Shown piece after piece: positions 1 through 11,508 of a DNA stretch of 64,000 bases. Source of the stretch: Scalesia atractyloides (lineage: Eukaryota; Streptophyta; Magnoliopsida; Asterales; Asteraceae); assembly GCA_947069175.1 (NCBI GenBank), contig CAMTDV010000019.1, positions 72,477,358 through 72,541,357 on the forward strand. Direction: 5' to 3'. Under the pieces are notes generated by a model. That model was not told the origin of the DNA. It saw only the letters and a program-made list of their open reading frames with translations, and did not search any database. A program made the translations under genes and the position numbers. Each line of letters begins with the position of its first letter. Within the stretch, counting starts at the first letter, position 1.

Positions 1-2090
1 TAGTTTAGGTCTATTAAGATTAAAAATCCTTTTGGTTCTGGGTAGCGCTAATTTAAATGATAAGATGTAATTTATTATTGCATAAGTCGAATCATTAAAA
101 TACTTTTGAGATTTCATCTACCGTTCACTACCTTAAATTTGCGGATTGGTAACATAAAGGATGCATCATGTATGAACCGACATGTATAGCTTAATATAAT
201 GATAAATCACTTTGAAAATACAACATTCTTAGTTTCTTACTATGTTTCTTGATACCGCTATACCACAGTTTTATGGCTGATGGGTATCTGCGTTCATTCA
301 GTTACACAAGTTTCTAACAAACGAATCTATATGTTAAATTCACTATATAACTTATAAAAAAAACTTATTACAGTCTTAGACACCTGAACACACCATGTAA
401 TGAAATAGACGAACCGTTGTATCATGACACATATTTTGGTTATAAAGAGCTTAATATGAAATCCCAGTTTCATGTTTTCTTTTACTCACACCCCGTAAAT
501 GATATATAGCAAAAAGTTAGAAATTTGATGGCAAGTGAAAGTCGAAAACAAAATTCATAGTGGAAGGGGAAAGGAGTGGGTGAGAATGGGTTTTGGCATG
601 TTGAGGGATAGTGGAAGAAGGATAAATATGTTCATGGGATTGTGTCACAATTATTCAACTTTCGGTTTAATATCATTGTTTATTACTATTTTGGAATCTT
701 AACTATGCCATCATTTTATTTTTATATAGGGATGTACATTAATTAATGTTAACTGACTTAAAAAAATAATACGTACCATAATAACAATTACCAACTTGTT
801 ATAATCTGTTCAACTTTTTCACAAAAAGACTATGCACGACTCTATAGTTTGATAAGTCAAGTTAATAATTTTCTATGAGTTTTATTCTCACCCATGAATA
901 GGGTTAAGTTATTATATAAAGATTTCTAAAAATAAGAAGTGTACAAAGATACAATGGATCACACAAGATGACACAGTGTCGAGCAAAATATAATACAATG
1001 CGAAAAATATAACACAATGTCGATGAAAAAAGACACAATGAGTCGCAAAAAAAGAGACAATGACGCAAATATAGAACAGACACAATGATAATAAACAAAA
1101 ATTCCAAATTTTCAACATATAAATCCAAAAGTGAAAATCTAAAATCTCACATCTTAGAGTTCGATGAGACGATTCCAATACTTCTTGAATGAGGTCAATC
1201 AGAGTCCGTTTAATACCCTTCTTATGACTTCTTATTTTTAGAAGCATTTTTATTTGATCCTAAACCCATATAATATATGATAAAATAAAAACAGTAAATC
1301 GTTAGTTAAAAGAAACTATTACTAATATAACAAAATCTGCAGGCCAGTTTCTATAATAAACAACTTGGATCCCAATGGCGGATCTAGAAAATCCGCCAAG
1401 TCGTAACGTTTTATAAATAAGCGGTAACGAAATCGAAAAAACGTCAAATTTTTCCAAAATTTACACTAATTTTACACTACCTCTGGAACGCCAAGCCGTA
1501 GCTGGGGTTGCCCCTTCTTATGCTGTAGATCCGCCCCTGTTGGATCCCCTTTTAGTAATGTATAAATCACCTTATAGAAACTCAAATAACGATTTATGGT
1601 TATACATTTGTTTAGATTTTCCAACAATTGTGAGCAATTGCTTAATTAAACAAGTTAGTCAGGTCTTTTGTATCAATGCTTTAAAACCTGAGCTGAATTT
1701 GTTCATCGTTCAGCATTCAACTAATCGACTTAATCTAAAAGACTGTATACAACTCGTAGTTTCTGATAGCTCTATCAGTTCACTCAAAACTACTCTGAAT
1801 TTTTATATTTTCTTTCTTGACCCATCAAGCGGTAGCCAACCTGATAACATTCATAATATCTAATTTGATTCACGTTGATCCGATTTACAACACAATGCTT
1901 TATAGAAAGGAGGTTAATTAGCTAAACAAAACTCTTTTACTATTAAAAAAAGGTTTATTATGACAAAATACAAACTATTAAATAATTAACTTGATAAGCA
2001 AGCAATTGTGACATGATAATTATCCAAAAATAACCAAAACATATCATCTTTAACTCATGAAACCCAATCCGACGAGACAATCGGAGCAAT
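1..2090. other. AT-rich intergenic DNA
   Basis: Apart from the hAT MITE at 1373-1539 I see no gene here. Short open frames at 904-1247 and 1540-1863 have low-complexity or unrecognisable products and no splice or promoter context. Confidence 0.6.
1365..1547. mobile_element. hAT-type MITE, 167 bp
   Basis: The element is 1373-1539. It is flanked by a perfect 8-bp target duplication, TTGGATCC, at 1365-1372 and 1540-1547. Its terminal inverted repeats read CAATGGCGGATCTAG on the left and, reverse-complemented, CAGGGGCGGATCTAC on the right. An 8-bp duplication with CAGGG-like ends is the known signature of the hAT superfamily. No coding capacity is visible, so it is non-autonomous. Confidence 0.85.
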
Positions 2091-2099
2091 CGAAGAATT

Positions 2100-2247
2100 T
2101 AAAACACCAACAAGGTCGCTTTCAATCCAACGTTGACGCCAATTCCAGAATCCACTTTTATCACTTTCTTCTTCACCTTTGATGACCACTGCCCCCCTTT
2201 TCTCTCTCTAGTTCATCAAAATCACTAAATTACCATCACTCCGTTAG
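2100..2247 (+). other. Probable 5' UTR exon of the RING-H2 gene
   Basis: The CT-rich leader ends in a good splice donor (TTAG|GTAAAAG, donor GT at 2248-2249). The matching acceptor is the TTTGTAG ending at 3148, just ahead of the start codon at 3174. This gives a leader intron of about 900 bp, common in plant genes. The transcription start is not defined and 2100 is only an approximate left limit. Confidence 0.5.
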
Positions 2248-2636
2248 GTAAAAGTTCACTAATTCTGCAATTTGCTCGATTGTTTCTGCTAAAGATTGTA
2301 TCTTTTTATCTGGGATCTTGTTTATTGCTTCTGGGTATTAACGTTGACTGTTGAATTTGATGATTTATGTTGTTTTTTTGTGGGTTTTTTAGCTGAGGTT
2401 TGAGTTCACATGAATTGGGGGCATTGGTCTTGTTTATGTGAACTTTTTGGGTGATCGATCATGTTTAATTTGTGTAATTATCTGAATTTTTTTTTTAACC
2501 CTAATGATGTTATTGTGGTTGAGCACTAATGATTGGTTGGTTAATTACTATGTTGGTTTGTGCTGGCTTTTATAGTTTGAATTGTGATTGCTGGATTTTA
2601 TGACTGATGGGTTTTATCTGGATCACCACTTTGTAG

Positions 2637-2740
2637 AGGTGTGAACTGATCAAAGTTGCATAATGTGATCCTTGTGTTCTTGTTTTCGTTCCGCTGAGCC
2701 GGATGATGAACAAGTTCAAGACTCGGGTCCGGTAGTTAAT
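2637..2740 (+). pseudogene. Decayed tandem copy of RING gene coding exon 1
   Basis: This stretch closely matches the true first coding exon (3149-3280), including the acceptor TTTGTAG and the start context. The ATG at 2663 is followed directly by TGA, where the functional copy has GGA, and about two dozen bases after the Ser/Asp-rich start are missing. Flanking intron sequence is duplicated too: about 2333-2745 matches about 2906-3290, an offset near 570 bp. It lies in the leader intron and could act as an untranslated cryptic exon. I infer a local tandem duplication followed by loss of the upstream copy. Confidence 0.8.
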
Positions 2741-3173
2741 GTTGTTTTTTTGTGAATTTTTATGGCCATGTCTATTCACGCACCCCTTGTGTCTATTCAC
2801 ACACCCGTCAGTCTTTGTCTGGTTGACCGGACCAAAACGTTGCGCTTTGGCCACAGCTCGACACTACAGGGTATGGAAATAGGTAGGGGGTGTTGTTTTG
2901 GATATGGGAATTAGCGTTGACTGTCGAATTTTAGGTTTTGTCTTTTTGTGTGATTAATCATATGTTTAATTTGTGCCTGATTATTAAATTTGGTGTTCTT
3001 TGTTAAACCATGATGATGTTATTGCGGTTAAACACTAATGATTGCTTGTTTATTACGTTTACTTGCTTAATTACTGTGTTTAGTGTTAGTTTGTGACGGT
3101 GTTTAGCGTTTTATGGTTGAATTTGAAATTTTGAATTATTCTTTGTAGAACTCTAAGCTGATCAGATTGCACA

Positions 3174-6100
3174 ATGGGATCCTTGTGTTCTTGTTTTCGT
3201 TCGGCTGAGCCGGACGATGAAAGTGTGGACTCGGATGATAATGAACAAGGTCAAGATTCGGGTCCGTTGGTTAATAGGAATGCCCAGGATAACTTCACTT
3301 TGTTCATACAGAATTTGACTAATAAGGTTAGTTCTTTTTTGCAGGCTATATACTCTTAATGCTATTTGACATGAAATTATTAGTTTTTGTATGTTGCCTT
3401 TTATAACTCTTGGTGTTCTCGCGTTTTTGGCCGAAAACGTTGTGCAGAGAATCTTGAGTTAATTGTCATAAGTGGTTAAGAATCTTTTCTTTCTAATAAG
3501 CTCTAGCTATGTAGTCAAAGGCGCAGCCAAAACGGCTTGTATCTATCCAGCTATGCATTTCATGCGGTAAAAAATCAGATATTGGTCAAGGTCCGATATT
3601 TGAGATATAGGTTATCGCGGTGGGATATCGGTAATTTTAATATCATGCAGAATTTATATATATAGCAATTTAACACTATCAATTTAGTATACTCTCCTAG
3701 CATTAACAAATTAACATTTTGCAACTTGCAAAACGCTAATAATTGTAACAGATAGGAACTGATTAAGATTTAAAACACTAACATTTAACAATTAAGACTT
3801 AAAACACTAATAGCAGCAATAAGAAGAAATATGAATGGTAGAACTAAGAAGAAAGGTACTGATATCCGGAAAATCGGTGATATATCGGTCGATATCGTAG
3901 ATAACATCGGTACTCGTATGTTGACCGATATTTTACATAGGGACCAATAACCAATATATCACCGATATTAACTGCATAGCTATCCAGGTGCAAAAGCCTT
4001 GGAAAACTGGGCGAAAATCTGCACAAAAAAGGAGCTAAAAAATAGCCTTTTAATACTGTGTACCTTGCTTATCATGGGCCCTCGCTTTTTAAGCGCCTTG
4101 CGCCTAGGCGGCAAGCTCACCCTTTGCGCCTTGAGGGTGCCTAGTGCCTTCGACTAGTCGACTACCTAGAACTCTAGTTTGTATTGTATACATGTTGCTA
4201 CACGTAACTCGTTTCATTTGGTAACTAATGCTAGTAAGAACATAATGTTGATAGAGTTTGCTTTTGACATAATTTTAAAAGCTTTTAGTCTTTAACCATA
4301 TTCGTTTGTAGCCTTGTTCAACATGAGGATTTTCTCCGTTCCCTTCCGCAAACTCGGACAATGTGAACGTCATTTTGACTAGAGTGTGTGCTTTTAATGA
4401 GAATTTGTTAATTTAATTACTGTAAGCATTTTGAAGTATTTTATCTAGCTTTGTGTGTCCCAGCATTTGTGTAGATATAGATGTGTACTTTCATGAAATT
4501 GTTAATACGGTTATACGGTTGCAAGTCGAGACATTTGAGATTCAATCTAATATTTTCTCATAGGTCTATAAAAGATATACTTTGTTTTGATACCTATTTT
4601 TGCTTTTTTCTATACATTAATCAAACAATATATATTTTGTTTTGAAGTCTGTAAAATATTTAAGTTAATTTTTATAGGTTCACCGACATTTATACACTTC
4701 TTATAAATAAATGTAGAAACTTAGTTTGTGTTACTAAAAAAAGTCAAATGTATGTATGGTCCAGATAATCCATTTTCGGTAATCCGTTTCATAATCGCTG
4801 CAACAAAACTGATCACTAAAGCAAAAACGTAAATGTCATAAATACTCTTGTCAATATTATGAAAAGAATAATAGCTGAAATTTTAGATGATATTTATTTT
4901 AATTCATTAACAAATTATTTACAAAATGTATCATTGTCGTCAATAGAAAATAAATTATGATATTCTAAACTTATACCTCATGTCCTTTTTGTCACACTTT
5001 GAAACATGTGATTTTAACTTTTAACAACTAACGCTTGATTGTATTCTTCAAAAGTGTGAAGCGGTCCTTGGAAGAAGAGGAACGGAAACGTCATCGTGGT
5101 TTTATCAAGGACAAAGCTCTTCACAACCTAATATAGCGGAAATCGGTTCATCTGGATCTAGTAGCAGCGGTAGTGGTATATCTTTGATGAGGCATGATAA
5201 AGGGTCAAACCGTTCTCGGGTAGAACCAGAACCGGTTTTTGAAAGCAATATTATGTCGATACCAAGTGAAGAGGGCTCAAAGAAATTCCATTCCGAGATC
5301 CCTCCGATGGTTGCGTTTGACAAAGTGAAAAGTAATGTCAACACTATTTCGGTTGATGATGAGGATGTTTGTCCAATATGTCTCGAAGGTAACAAACAAT
5401 AACGCATACTTTGACCCTGGAGGTTAAATCTTTTACTTATTAAACGCAAAATCCTTTTTCTCTTCGTAGTCGTTAATATATAAAATCTTCATCAGTGTTT
5501 TTGTTTGAACGATACACGGTGAGTAGATGCAGCAAAATGGGGGGTTGGGTAGCAGGTCTTGCAGTTTAAAATACCAAGTGTGTTAATTATGGCCATAAAG
5601 ATTAAATGAAACAATAACGTACATGGATGGTCCCTGTGGTTAACCAAAGTTTTAGATTTGGTCCCTAGCTTTTCAGAAGTACACAGATGGTCCTCTGCAC
5701 TTTGTAACGCATTTAGTCCCCAGCTAACAATCTAAAGGTTTCAGCAAGTTCAAGTTAGGGACTAAATTAATTACAAAGGGCAAAACCACAGGGACCATCC
5801 ATGTACTTTTGGTAAAATTTGGGACTAAATGTGTTACAAAGTGCAAACCACAGGGACCATCCATGTACTTTTGGAAATCTAGGGATCAAATCCAAAATTT
5901 TGGTCAACCACAGGGACCATCCGTGTACTTTACTCTTAAATTAAATAACTTATCATCCAAAATATTTTGAGTAAAAAGATTTAGGAGCTCGTACGCAATA
6001 GAAATACGCTTTGTATGACTTTGAGTCCGTTTGACCCATATAACATGTTTCCTTTTTAGCTAATCTTTTATATATAGGGGTTTGACCCATTAGATTGATT

Positions 6101-6584
6101 CATAAATAATTAACAGGTTGAATACTTGGATTTTCCACCTCTAAATTGATGGGGCAAGTTGATATAAATTGACCTCTTAGTTTGAAATATTTTTTTGCAG
6201 AATACACCATTGAAAATCCCCGGATTATTACCAAATGCTCGCATCATTATCACCTAAGTTGTATTTATGAATGGAACGAAAGAAGCGAAACTTGTCCAGT
6301 TTGTTCGAAGGTAATACTTTCTATATATCTTTTGCCTGCGCGTTGACTTTGAAAGTCAAAACGGTTAAGTTTAAATCCAACTTTTTACAAAATTTTGCTT
6401 GTTATATAAATTGAAATCATTGTTACGTGTTATTGTCGAATTCTTATCATGCAATGTAGCATCTTGGCAATCTAATTCTAGATATATGTTTGTTTGACCA
6501 TAGAAGTCAAAGGTAACAGTTGTTGACTTTCTTATCGCTTTTATGTTGCCTTCGTAGCTAATGGTTTTTGAGGAGATGGATTGA
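3174..6584 (+). CDS. RING-H2 finger E3 ubiquitin ligase (RHB1A/At3g02290-like)
   Basis: Coding exons are 3174-3326, 5055-5388, 6201-6310 and 6558-6584, all with GT-AG borders and compatible phases, giving 207 aa. The N-terminus MGSLCSC has Gly2 and nearby Cys5/Cys7, the usual pattern for N-myristoylation plus palmitoylation, so membrane attachment is likely (inference). The middle is Ser/Asp-rich and disordered. The C-terminal RING-H2 has zinc ligands C157, C160, C175, H177, H180, C183, C194 and C197 (C3H2C3), followed by a short tail ending in stop TGA at 6582. Members of this plant family transfer ubiquitin from an E2 to substrates; the substrate here cannot be read from sequence. The acceptor of exon 2 (AAAG|TGTGAAG) is weak but keeps frame. 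Introns hold MITEs at 3507-4169 and 5618-5937. Confidence 0.88.
3499..4177. mobile_element. hAT-type element with nested MITE, in RING intron 1
   Basis: The element is 3507-4169. Ends are CTATGTAGTC on the left and, reverse-complemented, CTAGGTAGTC on the right. The flanks AGCTCTAG (3499-3506) and AACTCTAG (4170-4177) match at 7 of 8 bases, a likely decayed 8-bp target duplication. Interior motifs of the GCGCCTAGGCG type occur near the right end. Without the nested MITE at 3551-3979 it would be about 226 bp. Confidence 0.65.
3543..3987. mobile_element. hAT-type MITE nested in the element above
   Basis: The element is 3551-3979 (429 bp), with a perfect 8-bp target duplication CTATCCAG at 3543-3550 and 3980-3987 and end repeats CTATGCA / TGCATAG. 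The interior is rich in GATATCGG-type motifs. A second copy lies in the MAP70 gene at about 38575-39032. No coding capacity. Confidence 0.82.
5618..5937. repeat. GGTCCCTGTGG inverted-repeat element, RING intron 2
   Basis: The two ends are inverted copies of a segment containing ATGGTCCCTGTGG, and the interior repeats the same motif on both strands several times. A related copy is at 41274-41552 in MAP70 intron 10. It is a dispersed non-coding element of MITE type; the target duplication is not clear. Confidence 0.65.
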
Positions 6585-7149
6585 TCTCGCTACCCCTTTT
6601 GAGTTCTCGACAAATGGTTTGATATATAAAAAGCCGTTGGCTTGAACAATGATCAAGGAATGAAGTAATCATGAAGACATACATTGCACATACAAAGTAG
6701 CTCATGGGCAAAATGTTAAAAAGACCAAAAGATTGATAGTTTTAACAGTTTCTTGATTTCTATCCCATTTGTCTTCAAATGGTGAAAAATGGTTTTTGTT
6801 TTCATCAATTTCTGATTGGTATATAAATGCATGTTTGGATTGCTTTTTTTTTTTGTATATAAAGTGGCTGCTTTTGTCATTTGCTTAAAACGCTTATTTA
6901 TTTACCGTTTGGTGAAAATCCGATATCTTACTTAATATTTATCTAGAAAAGAATTTGTGAACTTCACCATTCAGATACACTTAATGACCCGTTGCACTGG
7001 GAACTGGACCCGTATCTAGGGTTGTTCACAAGGCAAGATGAATCGGGCTAGAGCAGTTTTAATCCGAGCTGAAAATTTGAGCTCAAGTTCGGCTTGGTTA
7101 AAAAATGGCTTATTCAGCATTGCTCAGTTTGGCTCGATTGCATTGTTAG

Positions 7150-8145
7150 AATTTAAAAGAAAAAAAGGTTTTAAAGTAGATTGGATAATGGATAATTGAG
7201 ATGAAAAGATTGTATTTGAAGTTGTGATTAGGGTTACATTAGATGTGGTTTATATAGACCACAATGTTACACTTCTAACCCTATACTAACACAATGTTAT
7301 ATTTTGTCTAAAACTCCCCCGCAAACTAAGCACGCGGGAGTGACTTTGTTTGAAAACTTAAAAACATAAAAAAAAATAGTTGATCTTCATTCTTCTCCTC
7401 CTTGCTTTCGCCTTGTTCTTCAGCAACACCTTGTTCTCCCGCAACAATTCTTAGACAGCAGCACTTTTGTGTAGGTTTTTTTTAACTGTTTTTTTTTTCA
7501 ACCGACAATTTTAATAGGAATTTGTTTCCCCTTGTCGGTCTTCTCCCCTATCAAGACCTCTTTGTTTTGTTTTGTGAGGTGTTAGTCGCCGGAAAAAAAA
7601 AAGGCCACTGTTGTAATGTGGCTGCGACGACTTAGGGTTTTGATTATCGCAGGTTATTTATGCAACCCTAAGCGCTGAGAGGTATGGTTGTTTGTAGCAG
7701 CAACGACTGCATATTTTTATCAGCGGCAACTGACGGAGCTAGGGTTTCATGGTGATGACGGCGGCGGCTAGGGTTAGGGTTACGGCGGCGGCTGGTTCTG
7801 GTTGTTTTGGCAGTGGTGGTTGTCGGCTTAGTGTAAAACGATGGTATTTGTGGTGACAGCTAGGGTTTCGCCATGGGTGGAAGCAATTCTGGTGATGTTG
7901 GTGTTGTGATGGTTAAGGGCGGCAGAAGGGTAGAAGAAGACCGTGCGCAGTTTTGTGGTGGTGGTAGGGCGACGGTGGTCGGCCGCCCCACCGGTGGTTG
8001 TACTCCAAAACTCTGTATACCAAGTTAAATCAGAGAATTGTATTGTATTTGAAGTTGTGATTAGGGTTACATTAGATGTGGTTTATATAGACCACAATGT
8101 TACACTTCTAACCCTATACTAACACAATGTTATATTTTGTCTAAT
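7150..8145 (-). mobile_element. TRIM-like element or LTR remnant with 103-bp direct repeats
   Basis: 7209-7311 and 8042-8144 are identical direct repeats that include a TATATA motif. On the minus strand, the sequence next to the right repeat (8015-8030) reads TTGGTATACAGAG, close to the tRNA-Met primer-binding site TGGTATCAGAGC. The sequence next to the left repeat (7311-7330) is a GGGGGAG-type polypurine tract. That is LTR-retrotransposon order on the minus strand, but with about 730 bp of non-coding interior. The LTRs are probably longer than 103 bp and unequal. The flanking DNA on both sides is a CGAGC-rich repeat that this element appears to split. Confidence 0.6.
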
Positions 8146-8364
8146 ACATGGAATATAATTATAAGAAATATTAAAAGTTGGGTTATTCCAATCGAGCCAA
8201 TGAGCGAGGCAACCTTGGCCGAGCACGACTCGTTTACAAACCATTTTACTTTCGAGCAAGCTTTAAGCTACGAGCTATTTGGACAGTCATGCTCCGGTTA
8301 TTTCAAGATATTGTTTTATTTTAGTCATACCCTAAAAAATGAATTAAAACATAGATGAAGATGT

Positions 8365-8590
8365 TAATCTATTAGGGATGAGCAAATCAGACCCGGTACC
8401 GGTACCGAACCAGTAACCGGTACCGAATTTACCGAACCGGGTACTATTTCGGTACCGATTCGGTACCGACTTTTGACATTTTCGGTACCGTTTCGGTACC
8501 GGTATTTACCGGTTTTTACCTTCAAATACCGGTACCCACTTTTGAGGATTTTCGGTACCGGACGGTATCGAGCTCATCCCTGTAATCTAT
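8365..8590. mobile_element. hAT-type MITE with GGTACCG repeats, 210 bp
   Basis: The element is 8373-8582. Target duplication TAATCTAT (8 bp, perfect) is at 8365-8372 and 8583-8590. Ends are TAGGGATGAGC and, reverse-complemented, CAGGGATGAGC. The interior is a dense array of GGTACCGG/CGGTACCG words. A left-truncated relative lies at about 13005-13137. Confidence 0.85.
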
Positions 8591-8824
8591 AATTCTTAGT
8601 TGGTCTCAAAAACCTTTCAAGTTAAAATCCTAATTGGTAAAATCACAATAGCATTAAAAACAGTAATAATACTAATATCAACACCACACAAAGTAATTTG
8701 TTGGCCCAACTGTGGTTTCTAGGTTATTAGGCCCAATTTTTAGAATTTATAATTTGTTAAAATTGAAAGCAAGACAAGAGGCTCCCTTTAGGATGCAATG
8801 GGTCGGATATGCTATCACCCAACA

Positions 8825-9310
8825 TTAGGAGGGTCGAGGCGCCCATCACTCACCGCTCACTCATCACTTACAACATTCAATCACCATATGCTACGTCATC
8901 GAGCCAAATTTCATCACTAGTGGTGGATTTTACTAGGGGTGTCCATCACCAGTGATGGATGTATATAAACCATCATCACACTCTCCGGCCATCATCATCA
9001 CACACTCTCCGGCCATCTTCTCCGACCATCTTCTCCGACGACCTCCACCTCCCTTCTACAATATCTTATCTGGCAACCACCCTTCATCTCCATCAACCAC
9101 CCTCCATCTCCGACAAGCAACATTCATCTCCGTCAACCACCCTCAATCAGTCAACTACCTCCATCGTCAACAAGCAACCACAACGAACGAGTGAAAACGC
9201 GTCATGGAGGCAACGCGTGATACCTTCCACGCGTTGTAGAATGGAGCGGCGGTCGGGTTTAACGTGTTTCCACGCGTTGTGCATGTCGGGGGGCGCCCCG
9301 TCACCCCTTA
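8825..9310. mobile_element. Candidate PIF/Harbinger-type MITE, 480 bp
   Basis: 8828-9307 is bounded by TTA on both sides. Its ends are GGAGGGTCGAGGCGCCC and, reverse-complemented, GGGGTGACGGGGCGCCC (13 of 17 identical). A 3-bp TTA/TWA duplication is typical of PIF/Harbinger elements. The interior has repeated TCTCCGGCCATC and CACGCGTTG words; the overlapping short open frames are products of this repetition. Confidence 0.5.
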
Positions 9311-10499
9311 GAATATAACCCACCCTGATACCACACTTGAAACCGGTTTGACCCAAACCGACTCCAACCTAAACCAAACCATCAGTTTGTATATCGGTTT
9401 CTTACTTTCCATACTAAAACCGATGTGGATCTGAACTGATTAAAATAAACTATTTGTAAAACCGAGTTTAACCAGTTTCAACCATACCCAAATCGATTTG
9501 TGATACGGATCCGGGTCCGCTTGAAGAACACCCGGGAATGCTAGTTTTGGAACTGACCCGTCAACCCGTGGCTAGGAGGAGCCGCTGGTTTTATCTTCAC
9601 CCATCCAACCCTTTATTTAAGTTTTCTCTCTTTTAATGAAGTATTTGTCTTTTCCTCTATTGTCGGGATTTCATTCCATGTTTGTCTTTTTAGTTTTCCT
9701 ATTTAAACAATTGTAATCATAGGTTGGATGGTTAAGTTTTATAGAATAATAATCTTATTGAACATTGATTTTGTTCTTTGTCGTTCGGTTGGCCCACGGC
9801 AGGTTATTGCCCTAGGTTTGTAGCGTCCATTCGTATACGAATCCATATCAATTTGTATAAGGTTAGAATATTTTCCTCCATAACTAGTATAGACCTGAAC
9901 AGGTTATTACTTAAGTTGACCAAACCGAATCGGTTTACAACCATAAGTGATTCTAAATCACAAGAAATTATAATACTAACTTGATACACAATTGTGGCCT
10001 CAAGGTTTGAGGTTTTACCGTGAGGCTCAAGTTCTTTTGTTATCCTAACTTAGTTGTTGAATCAACAAGAGGTCTGAACCAAGTGTCGGTGTAATGCTTA
10101 AGCGTTTAGAGGCAAATGTCTGACCAATTCAGATTAGATGTCTTTAACCATTCATACTCGGTATAATGCTTAACCATTCAGAGGCATTCAGACATTTGCT
10201 CGCGAAACAAACAATCTGAACCATTAAGTACTGAACCAGTAAGAGGTCTAAACCATTAGGAGTCTCGTTAAAAGGTAAACAAACAATCCCTTAGTAAGGT
10301 TCGCCATATCCATGATCGGTTTCTTTGTCAATATATGTTATCATCAAAAATGATGGTAGCCATGACAAGAAACTAACTCGTGACGTTTAAATCAATCAAT
10401 GCCAAACCAAAACGACCAAGTTTCCAAATAATAATCGGTGTGTATATTAATAAAAAAAAGATAGTTTTCATGTATATTTTTTTGAAGAACAAATCAACA

Positions 10500-10625
10500 G
10501 AATTTCCAGCTTACTCCAAAGGGTCAGCATATTTTGTTTAAACCTCTCACCCCAAGTTCGAATCCCTCCCAAAAGGGCTTTCCCATATTACATAACTAGG
10601 CACCCGGGTAGGAAAATTTAAATTA
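10500..10625 (+). repeat. SINE-like remnant with Pol III B-box
   Basis: The stretch around 10540-10580 contains AAGTTCGAATCCC, matching the tRNA B-box consensus GGTTCGANTCC, preceded by a degenerate A-box-like segment. This is the usual head of a tRNA-derived SINE. No clear tail or target duplication is seen. Confidence 0.35.
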
Positions 10626-11508
10626 CATTACTCATAAGTGTATCAATAAAAGTAATGCTAATAAAGCTTACATAAATTAGTAACAAAGCGGATTGTATTC
10701 TTTATAATCCGTGTACAAAAACATCAAGAAAAAGAAAAATAATGTTACATTTACAATTTACTAAAAGTGACACGAGCTCAATCCGGTTGGTGTAGCACGC
10801 CCTACCACATCCAACGTTATAGATGCAAGTCCTCTTTGATATAACAAACACCTAAATTTTGTTAAACACAACTACATATATATTTTTTAATTTGTATATT
10901 GCGTGACAAATAAGGTATATTAATTAAACGATAACGTCTTAAAAATGTAAAAATACTTATCAAATATACGAGCAACAAAACAAAGTTGATCATATTTGTT
11001 TACATGATGATTATGCACAGAATTCTTGCTTAACATGTGAAATACATTGTTTTGGAGGACAAACCAAAGCTTCTTATGAAGTAAAAACTATCGTATCAAA
11101 CTGACCCATAAATTATATCAAATACAATAAAGCCAACCATCATAAAGAGTCATATAACACACATGAATAAAACACAATTGCAATATTTTAGAATCAGCAT
11201 ACATTAAAAGTCAACATGACAACAGTGAACTTGAGAACTAAGATACAACTCTACCAAGTTTTTTAAACCTACTTAGATACAAGGTGACAATAATTCGAAG
11301 GTAGGAAGGTCGGATTTGACCGCCCTTAACGGGTCACCCTTTTTTTCTTTAATTACCTTGGAACCAAAGATTTTGGATCTGGTCAATTAATGTGATCCGA
11401 GACCAGCAACAAAGAGTGCACCACCTCAAGTTTTCTTCACGTAGCTCACGTATTGCCATAGTGCTTTGGAAATTATATGCTCTGGTAACAGGTCAGTTGG
11501 ATACATTT

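Larger units (their letters stand above)
6600..11500. other. Intergenic DNA, repeat-rich
   Basis: Besides the elements listed separately (7150-8145, 8373-8582, 8828-9307, 10500-10625), the stretch holds CGAGC-rich repeat fragments at about 7030-7145 and 8170-8290 and a diffuse AAACCG-rich repeat at 9330-9500. I see no gene. Confidence 0.55.

Noticed and set aside
1540..1863. 107-codon plus-strand open frame as a gene
   Set aside because: It begins inside the MITE target duplication, has no recognisable domain and no promoter or splice context.
8952..9356. Overlapping open frames of up to 119 codons
   Set aside because: They come from TCTCCGGCC and CACGCGTTG repetition within a probable MITE and encode low-complexity text.
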